A stretch of DNA of 64,000 bases from Chryseobacterium arthrosphaerae (GTDB taxonomy: Bacteria > Bacteroidota > Bacteroidia > Flavobacteriales > Weeksellaceae): positions 930,001-994,000 of the forward strand of contig NZ_MAYG01000001.1 of the NCBI RefSeq assembly GCF_001684965.1, written 5' to 3'. Made by a program: the position numbers and the translations under genes. Every line of letters starts with the position of its first letter. Positions within the stretch are counted from its first letter, which is position 1. Shown piece after piece: positions 40,806 to 49,663 of the stretch. The notes beneath the pieces were generated by a model. It was given only the letters and a program-made list of their open reading frames with translations. It did no database searches and was not told where the DNA came from.

Positions 40806-42590
40806 TTACTGCTTTGGTTTTATCAGGAGATAGGCATTATCATAGTAAATGTTGATGTGATGGTCATAAGGGAATTTTTCCCGCACAATTTCATTAAGGA
40901 TAAGCCTGATATGGTATTTTCCCAAATCCGATTCCATAGAAATATCCGGGACTTTTACGATACCGGTTTTATTTTTGTTGTCCTCAAGCAGTTTCATCAC
41001 CTGCGGACCAAAATCTATTTCTTCGGTGTTTAATTTTAATTTCAATGATGACTCTTTTTCTAACAGGTTTGTTACTTCGAAAGTATCTCCGTTGACTTTC
41101 TGAGGTCCTTTTTTATAGGGAGTAAAGTTGAGAAGGTATTGATAGCTGCCAATTTCTATGGCTTGTTTTTCGGAGGTGATAACGAGTCGCATGGTTTCAT
41201 CCCAGATATCTTTTGATGTTTTTTGAACATTGGTAAATTTGTTCTGAATGGTATTTCTTATGTTGTAAAAATTGCCGCTTTCCATCGTATCAGCCAGCTC
41301 TTTCCCGTCTTTTTTATTCAGAAAGCCATATAAAAACTCATTCTGTTTTCTTTCAGCCAGAAACTCAAATTTATCTGCAATTTCATTACGCACCGTATCG
41401 GTAATTTTCTTCTGGAAATCCAATTTTCCGTTATGGATCAGCTGATGTTGATTCAGCACCTTTAAAAGTTCTTTTTTCTGACTTCTTTTTGCGACACTGA
41501 AAGCATTGAAATAAGGAAATATTAAAGCAAAAGTTCCCAATAAAAATAAGCTGACCGGGATGAATTTAATCGTAGCTCTTTTGCCTGATATAAAATAAAC
41601 AACAGTACTTAAAAGCCATAAGGCAAGCAGGAGTACAAAATATCTCGGCTCTGTATATCCATACTCTAAAATTCTTGTGAAAATAGCCGTAAAAAGCAAA
41701 ATAATCAGAGGAATAATGGTATAATAGAATGCTTTGGAAAATATTCTGACCCAGGATTTTGCATTTTCTGCTCTCAGGGGATACACAAGAAGCAATGCCA
41801 AAATACCCACAATACTATACGCTAGAATCAGATAAGAAACCCAGCCTCTCGGAAGTTCCCAGCTGATCAGGATTTTAAATGAATAAAAGTAAAGTATAGC
41901 AGCATAAATAAGCAGTAAGGGGATCAGGATAAACTGAGTGAAGAATTTCAGAACTACAGGATAGGGGCTCTCTTTTTCAAGGGTGCTTATTCCTTTTTCA
42001 TTAAATAAAAGAAAAATAAAACAGCTTCCGGAAATGGCAAGAACGGAAAAAGTATCTGTATAAACTTTGCCGTTGAAATTAAAATCAAAGAGTTTATCGA
42101 TTGCCAGAATAGCCAGCTCAACACCGCCTGTCAGTATACCTGTAAATACAGCGGTAAGGAAGATATTGACAAAAAGATTTTTATTGTACTGCCAGAATCC
42201 TGATTCCTTATTCTTCTCTAAAAACGGAATGAAAGAAACCAGAAGGTGGGTGAGAAGAACGGTAACTGCTATAATGTAAAAGTGGATGTCGGTAAAATTT
42301 TTCTGTTTATCCGGCAGAATGTAATAGAAACCGATAAGAAAAGCGATTGCCGAAACTTGTAACAGCAGCTCTTTCCCTATTCTCTGTGAAAGCATTTTCA
42401 TCGCAAACATCAGGGAAATTCCCATGGCTGCACAGATCGTGAATTTTGTAAAGACGGTGGAGTGTTCCGTGTTACTCTCAGCAATGCAGATTGCACCTGC
42501 TGAAGCTAATAAAGCCATGGTCAAAACCAACGGGTAGCGGAAGACTGTTTCATTAGCCCGGCTTAGGGTTTCGTAAAATTTTGATTTCAT
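40806..42590 (-). CDS. DUF4153 domain membrane protein
   Basis: 594 aa. The N-terminal about 370 residues contain about ten hydrophobic helices ('FRYPLVLTMALLASAGAICIA', 'WQYNKNLFVNIFLTAVFTGILTGGVELAI', 'ELPRGWVSYLILAYSIVGILALLL'), the DUF4153 pattern. The C-terminal about 220 residues are soluble. Inner membrane, function unknown. It follows a BlaI-type regulator by 21 bp on the same strand, so it is probably under its control. Confidence 0.88.
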   Translation of the reverse strand: MKSKFYETLSRANETVFRYPLVLTMALLASAGAICIAESNTEHSTVFTKFTICAAMGISLMFAMKMLSQRIGKELLLQVSAIAFLIGFYYILPDKQKNFTDIHFYIIAVTVLLTHLLVSFIPFLEKNKESGFWQYNKNLFVNIFLTAVFTGILTGGVELAILAIDKLFDFNFNGKVYTDTFSVLAISGSCFIFLLFNEKGISTLEKESPYPVVLKFFTQFILIPLLLIYAAILYFYSFKILISWELPRGWVSYLILAYSIVGILALLLVYPLRAENAKSWVRIFSKAFYYTIIPLIILLFTAIFTRILEYGYTEPRYFVLLLALWLLSTVVYFISGKRATIKFIPVSLFLLGTFALIFPYFNAFSVAKRSQKKELLKVLNQHQLIHNGKLDFQKKITDTVRNEIADKFEFLAERKQNEFLYGFLNKKDGKELADTMESGNFYNIRNTIQNKFTNVQKTSKDIWDETMRLVITSEKQAIEIGSYQYLLNFTPYKKGPQKVNGDTFEVTNLLEKESSLKLKLNTEEIDFGPQVMKLLEDNKNKTGIVKVPDISMESDLGKYHIRLILNEIVREKFPYDHHINIYYDNAYLLIKPKQ

Positions 42591-42611
42591 GATTTGGTGT
42601 TGGGGTGATTC

Positions 42612-43106
42612 CTATGAATCTTTTTTCTTTTTTTTCTTTTTCTCCTTGTCTTTTTCCTTTTCCTTTCCTTTTGTTTTTTTCTCTTTTTTAGGACTCAGGA
42701 CCTCATTGGCATATTCGAAAGTAGGTTCTTCTGTTTTTGTCGGTTTCATCTCGATCTTAAGATCAAAATATCCTGTAAGATCATTCTGGGATATTAGTTT
42801 TTCAATGAATAAAAAGTCCAGAATCTCTTTACCGGAATCATTAAAGAAGTTGTGGGAAAGCTCTTTCAGCAGAAATTTTTTATATTCTTCCAAAGGAACA
42901 AGCACGGTGTATTTGAATATTCTCCCTTCTTTTACAGTAGACAGATATCCCTTTTCAACCAGTATTTTCAGATAGGTGGAAACCGTATTCTGATGTGGTT
43001 TGGGTTCGGGATGCTGCTCCATAACGTCCTTCAGATAGAAAGATTCCATTTTCCAAAACAGCTTCATAAAGTTTTCCTCTGCGGAAGTAAGATGATTAAT
43101 TTTCAT
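42612..43106 (-). CDS. BlaI/MecI/CopY-type repressor with poly-lysine tail
   Basis: 164 aa from ATG 43106 (MKINHLTSAEENFMKLFW); the longer frame to 43256 overlaps the PAP2 gene. Residues 1-75 are a winged helix ('HQNTVSTYLKILVEKGYLSTVKEGRIFKYTVLVPLEEYKKFLL'), the BlaI signature. The tail after residue 130 is almost only K and E (KGKEKEKDKEKKKKKKKDS), coded by long T/C runs. BlaI repressors normally pair with a BlaR1/M56 sensor protease; none is near here. It sits between PAP2 (8 bp) and DUF4153 (21 bp). Confidence 0.87.
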   Translation of the reverse strand: MKINHLTSAEENFMKLFWKMESFYLKDVMEQHPEPKPHQNTVSTYLKILVEKGYLSTVKEGRIFKYTVLVPLEEYKKFLLKELSHNFFNDSGKEILDFLFIEKLISQNDLTGYFDLKIEMKPTKTEEPTFEYANEVLSPKKEKKTKGKEKEKDKEKKKKKKKDS

Positions 43107-43114
43107 ATAGAGTT

Positions 43115-43717
43115 CTAATGTTGAAATTGAATATTGCAATAAAGATAAAGAAAAGATACCATAAAAGCTATTCCGGCTCCCATAAATACCTCTTTTACGG
43201 TGTGTCTTTTTAAGATAACCCGGGTAATTCCGACCAGGATGGAAATGCCCAGCCATATAAGACCCATCTTCCAGTCTAATGTGAAAAATAATGCAGCTAC
43301 AAATATATTGAACGCCGTATGCATTGAACTTTTAATAAAATAATTGCTGATCTGAAGAGTGAAAAGCAGTATTAAAATAAACAGCATAACCAGATCAATA
43401 TATCCTTTCCTGGTATAATTGAAAATCAGATAGGTCACCACACAGGCTGCGATAAATATATATAATGTTTTGCGCTGAACCCTGTTAGAGACATCCATAT
43501 TGGTATATCTTCCTGTTTTTACATTCCAGGTCAGCCATATGATCACAGGAACAATGATCATTAATAATACGGGCAGGAAATAGAGGAGTGTTTCCTTGAG
43601 AGAAGATTCTCTGACACTCATACAGATAAAAAATATAATCAACGAAGTCAGGGGGTTGAAAAAATCAGAAATGACTTTTGATATTCTGAGCAGCGTTGGA
43701 GACGGTGTTTCTTCCAT
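43115..43717 (-). CDS. PAP2 family phosphatase
   Basis: 200 aa with six hydrophobic segments. The PAP2 motifs are recognisable though relaxed: 'KSSMHTAFNIF' for the P-S-G-H motif and 'RVILKRHTVKEVFMGAGIA' for the S-R-x5-H-x3-D motif; the first motif (K-x6-R-P) is not clear. Inner-membrane lipid phosphatase, for example on undecaprenyl or phosphatidyl phosphates. First gene of the PAP2-BlaI-DUF4153 operon. Confidence 0.82.
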   Translation of the reverse strand: MEETPSPTLLRISKVISDFFNPLTSLIIFFICMSVRESSLKETLLYFLPVLLMIIVPVIIWLTWNVKTGRYTNMDVSNRVQRKTLYIFIAACVVTYLIFNYTRKGYIDLVMLFILILLFTLQISNYFIKSSMHTAFNIFVAALFFTLDWKMGLIWLGISILVGITRVILKRHTVKEVFMGAGIAFMVSFLYLYCNIQFQH

Positions 43718-43733
43718 ATTCAGGTTTAAGCAT

Positions 43734-43741
43734 CAAATATA
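43734..43741 (-). promoter_or_regulatory. -7 box of the PAP2-BlaI-DUF4153 operon
   Basis: Minus-strand TATATTTG fits TAnnTTTG, 16 bp before the ATG at 43717. Confidence 0.55.
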
Positions 43742-43969
43742 ATACTATAAGATCAGAAAACAAATGAAAGAAAGCCGTAAAAGAAGAGGAGGAAGTGAGT
43801 TAACGGCTGTAAGTGTTAATAATTTCAGATCATAAAATAATTTTAATGTACTTATTTTGAAATATAGCCTGTTTCCAGATAAAAGTCATAATTTTAGTTT
43901 TTCTACTTATTTAGATCAGATGATTCTGATTTCTGAATGAGAATAAAAAACAATCATTTGATATAAACC

Positions 43970-44401
43970 ATGAAGCGCTTGTTCATCTCATTATTCATTA
44001 TATCCGGCTGTCTGATTTTCGGACAGGAAAAGACCGGGGAAAAAAACATTCACAATAAACTTCCGGTTCATCAATTAAGGATCTACGAAATTCCCAAAGA
44101 AAACAGACAGGTATTTCTGGACCGGTTCAGGGATCATGCACTCAGGATCATGAAAAAATACGGTTTTCATATTATCAGCATATGGGAATCGGAATTCAAT
44201 GAAAAAACAGAATTTGTCTACCTGCTTGAATGGAAAGATGAAGATACAATGAAAGCAGCCTGGGATAAATTTATGGCAGATAAGGAATGGAAAGAAATTA
44301 AAGCTGAAACGGCAAAATTACATGGCAGTTTTGTTAATAATATTGAAGACAGAAAACTGAAATTGACGGAATTTTCACCACAAAAGAAGCTGTTGAAATA
44401 A
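43970..44401 (+). CDS. Exported NIPSNAP-family protein
   Basis: 143 aa. A signal peptide (residues 1-18, ending I-F-G-Q) is followed by a ferredoxin-like NIPSNAP domain: 'VHQLRIYEIPKENRQVFLDRFRDHALRIMKKYGFHIISIWES' and 'FVYLLEWKDEDTMKAAWDKFMADKEW'. The family is a dimeric alpha-beta barrel without a settled function. Single gene. Confidence 0.88.
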   Translation: MKRLFISLFIISGCLIFGQEKTGEKNIHNKLPVHQLRIYEIPKENRQVFLDRFRDHALRIMKKYGFHIISIWESEFNEKTEFVYLLEWKDEDTMKAAWDKFMADKEWKEIKAETAKLHGSFVNNIEDRKLKLTEFSPQKKLLK

Positions 44402-44718
44402 CCAAAAGATATGTTAACAATAATTAAAGATGAACAGAGATCGAGAAAAAAACGGGATGTTTTACTGATGTCTTATTCTGTTGGTTGTTTTCGGAAAGCT
44501 ACCTATAGAGGCAGATTTTTCAGATACTGCACTATGGAAATAACTGTAAAAATGCTTTTGCATGAGCCTTTCTCAGGGTCGAAAATTAAGAATAATCCTT
44601 TCCGCCTGCAAATAGATTTTACATAAAAAACGAAAAGTTACTTATGCATACAATAAAAACAAAGTTTTTTTCATAATTTTGCTCAACTATTTCATCATAA
44701 AAAAGCAAGAGCTAACAC
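44402..44718. other. Gene-free stretch before pdhA
   Basis: 317 bp. The open frame 44411-44626 has no family likeness or start signal. The only clear signal is the pdhA -7 box. Confidence 0.55.
44674..44681 (+). promoter_or_regulatory. -7 box of pdhA
   Basis: TAATTTTG fits TAnnTTTG, 37 bp before the ATG at 44719. Confidence 0.6.
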
Positions 44719-45720
44719 ATGAAAGAATTTTCTAAAGAGGTATACCTGAAGTGGTATGAAGATATGACAATGTGGAGAAGGTTTGAAGACAAATGCCGTT
44801 CTCTTTACCTAAAACAAAAGATCAGAGGATTTTTACATTTGTATAACGGTCAGGAAGCAATCCCTGCCGGATTTACACATGCAATGGATCTTACAAAAGA
44901 CAGTATGATCACTGCTTACAGATGCCACATCCATCCAATGGCGATGGGAGTAGATCCTAAGAGAATCATGGCTGAACTTTGTGGTAAAGCTACAGGTACA
45001 TCCGGAGGTATGGGTGGATCTATGCACATTTTCAGCAAAGAGCACCGTTTTTACGGAGGTCATGGTATTGTTGGAGGACAAATTCCTTTAGGAGCAGGTA
45101 TTGCTTTTGCTGATAAATATTTCGACAGAAAAGCTGTAAACATTTGCTTCTTCGGAGATGGTGCTGCAAGACAAGGTTCTTTACATGAAACATTCAACAT
45201 GGCAATGAACTGGAAGCTTCCTGTAGTATTTGTGGTAGAAAACAACCAATATGCAATGGGAACTTCTGTAAAAAGAACAGCCAACCACGAAGATATCTAT
45301 AAATTAGGATTAGGATACGAAATGCCTTGTCTTGCTGTAGATGCAATGGATCCTGTAAAAGTGGCTGAAGCTGCTTACGAGGCTATTGAAAGAGCAAGAA
45401 GAGGAGACGGGCCTACATTCATTGAAGCAAGAACTTACCGTTACAGAGGTCACTCTATGTCTGATGCTGAGCCTTACAGATCTAAAGAAGAAGTAGCAAT
45501 TCATAAGAATGATGATCCAATTGAATTGGTAAAACACAGAATTCTTGAAAACGGCTGGGCTACAGAAGCTGAATTGGAAGCTATCGACAACAAGTCAAGA
45601 GACTTCGTTGAAGAATGCATCGAATTCATGGAGAACTCTCCATATCCGGACGCTGAGAAAATTTATGAGTATGTATATGCTCAGGAAGATTATCCATTCT
45701 TAGACAAATTAGAAAACTAA
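44719..45720 (+). CDS. pdhA: Pyruvate dehydrogenase E1 component, alpha subunit
   Basis: 333 aa. Thiamine-diphosphate motif 'GDGAARQGSLHETFNMAMNWKLPVVFVVENNQYAMGT', 'YRCHIHPMAMG', 'GKATGTSGGMGGSMHIF' and the regulatory-loop-like 'TYRYRGHSMSDAEPYRSKEEV' identify E1-alpha of the two-subunit type. It decarboxylates pyruvate together with E1-beta. The E2 gene follows after 108 bp; E1-beta and E3 are not in the window, so the complex is encoded at split loci. Confidence 0.96.
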   Translation: MKEFSKEVYLKWYEDMTMWRRFEDKCRSLYLKQKIRGFLHLYNGQEAIPAGFTHAMDLTKDSMITAYRCHIHPMAMGVDPKRIMAELCGKATGTSGGMGGSMHIFSKEHRFYGGHGIVGGQIPLGAGIAFADKYFDRKAVNICFFGDGAARQGSLHETFNMAMNWKLPVVFVVENNQYAMGTSVKRTANHEDIYKLGLGYEMPCLAVDAMDPVKVAEAAYEAIERARRGDGPTFIEARTYRYRGHSMSDAEPYRSKEEVAIHKNDDPIELVKHRILENGWATEAELEAIDNKSRDFVEECIEFMENSPYPDAEKIYEYVYAQEDYPFLDKLEN

Positions 45721-45828
45721 AAGATAATGAGTTAATTTGACAATTTGAGAATTTGAAAATGTGATAGAGTATGTCCTTTTTTAATTTTCAAATTTTCAGA
45801 TTGCTAAATTTTCAAATTAAAATAAATT

Positions 45829-47427
45829 ATGGCAGAAGTAATTACGATGCCCCGCCTTTCCGACACTATGACGGAAGGTAAAGTGGCGAAATGGCATAAA
45901 AAAGTAGGAGATAAAGTAAAGGAAGGAGATATTTTAGCTGAAATTGAAACTGACAAGGCAGTTCAGGATTTCGAATCTGAAGTAGAAGGTACTCTTTTAT
46001 ACGTAGGTGTAGAAGAAGGAAGTGCCGCTGCTGTAGACTCTGTTTTAGCAATTATCGGTAATGAAGGAGAAGATATTTCAGGATTAACAGGCGGAGCTGC
46101 TGCTCCCAGTGCCGGTTCTGAAGAAAAAAAATCAGAAGAACAGCCTAAAACAGAAGCTGTGGAAACTGCTTCAGCGGAAGTTCCGGCAGGAGTAGAAGTG
46201 ATTACAATGCCAAGACTTTCCGATACTATGACAGAAGGGAAAGTCGCTAAATGGCACAAAAATGTTGGCGATACAGTAAAAGAAGGAGATCTTCTAGCTG
46301 AGATCGAAACAGATAAAGCAGTACAGGACTTCGAATCTGAATTCAACGGAGTACTGTTGAAGCAAGGTGTAGAAGAAGGTGGTGCTGCCCCGGTAGATTC
46401 CGTATTGGCAATCATTGGCCCTGAAGGAACTGATGTTTCAGCAGTAGGAGCTCCTAAAGCGGCTGCTCCGGCGTCAGAAAAACCGGCTGAACAAAAGGCA
46501 GAAGCTAAAACTGAAGAAAAAGCTGCTCCGGCTGCTAACACTTCATCTTCTGACAGAGTGGCGATTTCTCCATTAGCTAAGAAAATGGCTCAGGATAAAG
46601 GAGTTGACATCAATGCTGTTCAGGGTTCCGGAGAAAACGGAAGAATCGTTAAAAAAGATATTGAAAACTATCAGCCTGCTGCCCAACCAGCTGCTTCAGC
46701 TCCGGCTGCAAGTGCTGCTGCTCAGGTTGCAGTAAACTTCGTTCAGGGAGAAGATACAGAGACTCCAAACTCACAGGTAAGAAATATCATTGCAAAACGT
46801 CTTTCTGAAAGTAAGTTCTCTGCTCCTCACTATTACCTGATGGTTGAGATCAACATGGATAAAGCTATCGAAGCTAGAAAAGAGATCAACTCTCTTCCGG
46901 ATACGAAGATTTCATTCAACGATATGATCATTAAAGCAACTGCCATTGCTTTAAGAAAACATCCACAGGTAAATTCAAGCTGGGCGGGAGATAAGATCAT
47001 CCACAGAGGAAATATCAATATTGGTGTAGCAGTTGCTATTCCTGACGGATTGGTTGTTCCTGTATTGAAGAATACCGACCAGATGTCTTATACCCAGATT
47101 TCTGCAGCTGTTAAAGATATGGCTTCAAGAGCTAAAAACAAAGGTCTTAAAGCTAACGAAATGGAAGGTTCTACCTTCTCTATTTCTAACCTGGGAATGT
47201 TCGGGATCGAGACCTTTACAAGTATTATCAATCAGCCTAACTCTGCAATCCTTTCAGTAGGAGCAATCATCGAGAAACCAATCGTTAAGGACGGTCAGAT
47301 CGTAGTAGGAAACACCATGAAACTTTCATTGGCATGTGACCACAGAGTAGTAGACGGCGCTACAGGTGCTCAGTTCTTACAGACATTAAGAACCTATTTA
47401 GAAAGTCCATTGACATTGTTACTGTAA
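45829..47427 (+). CDS. Pyruvate dehydrogenase E2 (dihydrolipoamide acetyltransferase)
   Basis: 532 aa. Two lipoyl domains with the lipoylated Lys in D-K-A at K43 and K163 share almost the same sequence ('MPRLSDTMTEGKVAKWHK' twice). Ala/Pro-rich linkers, a peripheral-subunit-binding domain (about 243-280, 'ISPLAKKMAQDKGVDINAVQGSGENGRIVKKDI') and the catalytic domain follow, with H505-x-x-x-D509 in 'DHRVVDGA'. It transfers the acetyl group to CoA and forms the core of the complex. Encoded directly after pdhA and closed by a strong terminator. Confidence 0.96.
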   Translation: MAEVITMPRLSDTMTEGKVAKWHKKVGDKVKEGDILAEIETDKAVQDFESEVEGTLLYVGVEEGSAAAVDSVLAIIGNEGEDISGLTGGAAAPSAGSEEKKSEEQPKTEAVETASAEVPAGVEVITMPRLSDTMTEGKVAKWHKNVGDTVKEGDLLAEIETDKAVQDFESEFNGVLLKQGVEEGGAAPVDSVLAIIGPEGTDVSAVGAPKAAAPASEKPAEQKAEAKTEEKAAPAANTSSSDRVAISPLAKKMAQDKGVDINAVQGSGENGRIVKKDIENYQPAAQPAASAPAASAAAQVAVNFVQGEDTETPNSQVRNIIAKRLSESKFSAPHYYLMVEINMDKAIEARKEINSLPDTKISFNDMIIKATAIALRKHPQVNSSWAGDKIIHRGNINIGVAVAIPDGLVVPVLKNTDQMSYTQISAAVKDMASRAKNKGLKANEMEGSTFSISNLGMFGIETFTSIINQPNSAILSVGAIIEKPIVKDGQIVVGNTMKLSLACDHRVVDGATGAQFLQTLRTYLESPLTLLL

Positions 47428-47446
47428 TTTTCTAATTTAGAATATA

Positions 47447-47473
47447 AAAGCCTCCCAATCGGGAGGCTTTTTT
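47447..47473 (+). terminator. pdh terminator
   Basis: AAAGCCTCCC-AATC-GGGAGGCTTT followed by T residues. Confidence 0.92.
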
Positions 47474-47537
47474 GTATAATATATAGTAAACACCAGAAAC
47501 ACCCGGAAAAATAACTGTACTTAAACTAATTTCTGTT

Positions 47538-47560
47538 TTACCGTAAATAAATAACGGTAA
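47538..47560. promoter_or_regulatory. Dyad TTACCGT/ACGGTAA upstream of the small ORF
   Basis: Perfect 7-bp arms with a 9-nt AT-rich spacer, 27 bp before the ATG at 47587. It may be an operator or leader hairpin. Confidence 0.4.
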
Positions 47561-47586
47561 TTAATTTCAACAGGAGATCATAGAAA

Positions 47587-47700
47587 ATGATAAAACTTTT
47601 CATGCTGAAAGGTTTTATGGTTATTGCATGTTATTTTTTTGGAATTATCATGGTTGTTCTTTATGGAAATCAAAATCAAATTAGTATTTTTGAATCATGA
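47587..47700 (+). CDS. Small single-helix membrane ORF coupled to the LolD-like gene
   Basis: 37 aa starting [10 protein letters not shown], then a hydrophobic stretch (about residues 9-27, '[19 protein letters not shown]') and a polar tail ending I-F-E-S. An AGGAG lies 10 nt before the ATG, rare in this genome. The stop overlaps the LolD-like start as ATGA, the usual sign of translational coupling. It may be a real small membrane protein or a leader ORF; no family known to me. Confidence 0.45.
   Translation: MIKLFMLKGFMVIACYFFGIIMVVLYGNQNQISIFES
47685..47692 (+). promoter_or_regulatory. Possible -7 box next to the LolD-like start
   Basis: TATTTTTG fits TAnnTTTG and ends 4 nt before the ATG at 47697; if used, the mRNA would be leaderless. 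It lies inside the small ORF. Confidence 0.35.
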
Positions 47701-48365
47701 TTAAAGCGAGAAATATCCATAAATCTTATGGAAATTTAGAAGTACTGAAAGGAGTTGATATTCATATCAAAACAGGAGAAGTTGTTTCTATTGTAGGAGA
47801 ATCGGGAGCAGGTAAATCTACGTTGCTGCAGATTCTGGGAACTCTTGATCATCCTACCCAATCCGGTAAATATGATACTGAAATTGCGATCGCAGGAGAA
47901 TCATTTATTAATATGAATGACAAGCAGCTTTCAAAATTCAGAAATCAGAATATCGGTTTTGTATTTCAGTTTCACCAGCTTCTTCCGGAGTTTACTGCTC
48001 TGGAAAACGTATTGCTTCCTACGAGAATTGCAGGAGCTAATGAAAGAGAAGCTATAGAAAAGGCCTATGCTTTGTTTGAAGACTTAAAGATAGAGCAGAG
48101 GCTGAATCATAAACCCAATCAGCTTTCCGGTGGAGAAGCTCAGAGGGTGGCCGTAGCAAGAGCTTTAATCAATTCGCCAAAAATCATCTTTGCAGATGAG
48201 CCAACCGGAAACCTGGATTCAAAAAATGCGGATGATCTCCACAGGTTATTTTTTGATCTGAGAGATAAGTACAATCAGACTTTTGTGATTGTAACCCACA
48301 ATCCGAACCTAGCTGAAATTACAGACCGGAAGCTCGTCATGAAAGATGGAATGATTATAGAATAA
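47697..48365 (+). CDS. ABC transporter ATPase, LolD-like
   Basis: 222 aa. Walker A 'GESGAGKST', Q-loop '[16 protein letters not shown]', signature '[15 protein letters not shown]', Walker B '[12 protein letters not shown]' and H-loop '[10 protein letters not shown]'. The sequence after the Q-loop and 'TGNLD' place it in the LolD/MacB group of ATPases for lipoprotein release or mechanotransmission exporters. The permease is not adjacent, so the exact transporter is uncertain. It heads a run with L,D-transpeptidase and radC. Confidence 0.9.
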   Translation: MIKARNIHKSYGNLEVLKGVDIHIKTGEVVSIVGESGAGKSTLLQILGTLDHPTQSGKYDTEIAIAGESFINMNDKQLSKFRNQNIGFVFQFHQLLPEFTALENVLLPTRIAGANEREAIEKAYALFEDLKIEQRLNHKPNQLSGGEAQRVAVARALINSPKIIFADEPTGNLDSKNADDLHRLFFDLRDKYNQTFVIVTHNPNLAEITDRKLVMKDGMIIE

Positions 48366-48378
48366 CAGTACACACAAA

Positions 48379-48957
48379 ATGATGAAACCTTTCCTTTTTA
48401 TTTTACTATTTTTAATTTCCTGTTCAAAAGCTGATTCCCAGCAGTTGAATACCTTAGATTTGCCTAAAGCAAGAATTTCTGAAATTAAAAATTATATCAA
48501 AGGAAAAGAGTACAATCAGGAGCTGGCTGTTTTTATTAATTTTAAAATCCCTTCCGGGAAGTACCGTTATTTCATTTATGATCTGAAAAATGATAAAATA
48601 GTACAAAAAGCAGTTGTTTCCCATGGTTCAGGTTCTGTGATTCCCAAATCAGATGCTTTACGGTTCAGCAATGTAGAAGGCTCTTATCAGTCTTCTTTAG
48701 GTAAATATTCAATCGGGGAAAGCTATATCGGACAATTTGGAAAAGCCTATCGTTTAAAAGGCCTGGATGCTACCAACAGCAATGCGATGCAAAGAGCTAT
48801 TGTTCTCCATTCTTTTGGATGTGTTCCCGATACAGAATCTGAAAATCCGGTCTGCCTGAGCTTAGGCTGCCCCATGCTTTCAGTTAATGCTCTCAAAAAA
48901 TCAGCAGAGTATATTGATCAATCCAGGATGCCGATCATTTTGTACGCATTCTATTAG
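48379..48957 (+). CDS. L,D-transpeptidase-type (YkuD_2) murein protein
   Basis: 192 aa. The N-terminus has a lipobox-like 'LFLISCSKAD', suggesting a lipoprotein. The catalytic region 'AIVLHSFGCVPD' to 'VCLSLGCPMLSVNAL' carries the nucleophilic Cys of the S-x-G-C pattern in the murein L,D-transpeptidase family PF13645. Likely remodels peptidoglycan in the periplasm. It starts 13 bp after the LolD-like gene, and radC follows 28 bp later. Confidence 0.87.
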   Translation: MMKPFLFILLFLISCSKADSQQLNTLDLPKARISEIKNYIKGKEYNQELAVFINFKIPSGKYRYFIYDLKNDKIVQKAVVSHGSGSVIPKSDALRFSNVEGSYQSSLGKYSIGESYIGQFGKAYRLKGLDATNSNAMQRAIVLHSFGCVPDTESENPVCLSLGCPMLSVNALKKSAEYIDQSRMPIILYAFY

Positions 48958-48985
48958 TTCATAACCTCTAATATTTCAATTTGCT

Positions 48986-49663
48986 ATGACCATTAAATTT
49001 CTTGCTGAAGATGACAGACCCAGAGAAAAGCTTTTACAGAAAGGTAAAGGCTCACTTTCTGATTCTGAATTGCTGGCCATCATCATGGGAAGTGGAAACA
49101 GAGGGGAAAGTGCAGTGGAACTGGCAAGGAAAATTTTAATTTCGGTTGATAACAGCTGGCACCAGCTCAGTCTTCTTTCCGTTAAAGATCTGATGAAGTT
49201 CAAAGGAATTGGTGAAGCAAAAGCCATATCTATTACTTCAGCCTTAGAAATAGGACGAAGAAAATCAGGACAGGAAATTCCGGAAAAACCTACAATAGGA
49301 AACAGTAATGATGCTTATTTATTACTTAAAAACCAGCTTTCCGATTTAAGAACTGAAGAATTCTGGGCTATTTTTCTGAATAACAGCAATAAAGTGATTC
49401 ATCTTTCACAGCTCACACAAGGTGGAATCAGCCAGTCTGTCGTAGATGTAAGAGTTTTATTTAAAACAGCTCTGGATCATTTTTCAACCGGGGTGATCAT
49501 TGCCCATAATCATCCATCCGGCAGTTTGAAACCAAGCCGGGAAGATCTCAATATTACACAAAAAATAAAAGAAGCTGGCAACACATTAAGCATTCAGCTT
49601 CTGGACCACCTTATTATTACCCAGGATTCTTATTTTAGTTTCTCGGATTCAGGATTGCTATGA
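48986..49663 (+). CDS. radC: RadC family protein (JAB/MPN metalloprotein)
   Basis: 225 aa. An N-terminal helix-hairpin-helix region ('LLAIIMGSGNRGESAVELARKIL', 'LMKFKGIGEAKAISITSALEIGRR') is followed by a JAB1/MPN domain with the metal motif 'GVIIAHNHPSGSLKPSREDLNIT'. Long called a DNA repair protein, although its role is uncertain. Its stop overlaps the next gene by four bases (ATGA). Confidence 0.95.
   Translation: MTIKFLAEDDRPREKLLQKGKGSLSDSELLAIIMGSGNRGESAVELARKILISVDNSWHQLSLLSVKDLMKFKGIGEAKAISITSALEIGRRKSGQEIPEKPTIGNSNDAYLLLKNQLSDLRTEEFWAIFLNNSNKVIHLSQLTQGGISQSVVDVRVLFKTALDHFSTGVIIAHNHPSGSLKPSREDLNITQKIKEAGNTLSIQLLDHLIITQDSYFSFSDSGLL

Noticed and set aside
43107..43256. Longer N-terminus for the BlaI-type repressor
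   Set aside because: It overlaps the PAP2 coding sequence, and the BlaI fold starts at 43106.
44411..44626. Open frame of 71 codons before pdhA
   Set aside because: No family likeness or start signal; spacer more likely.
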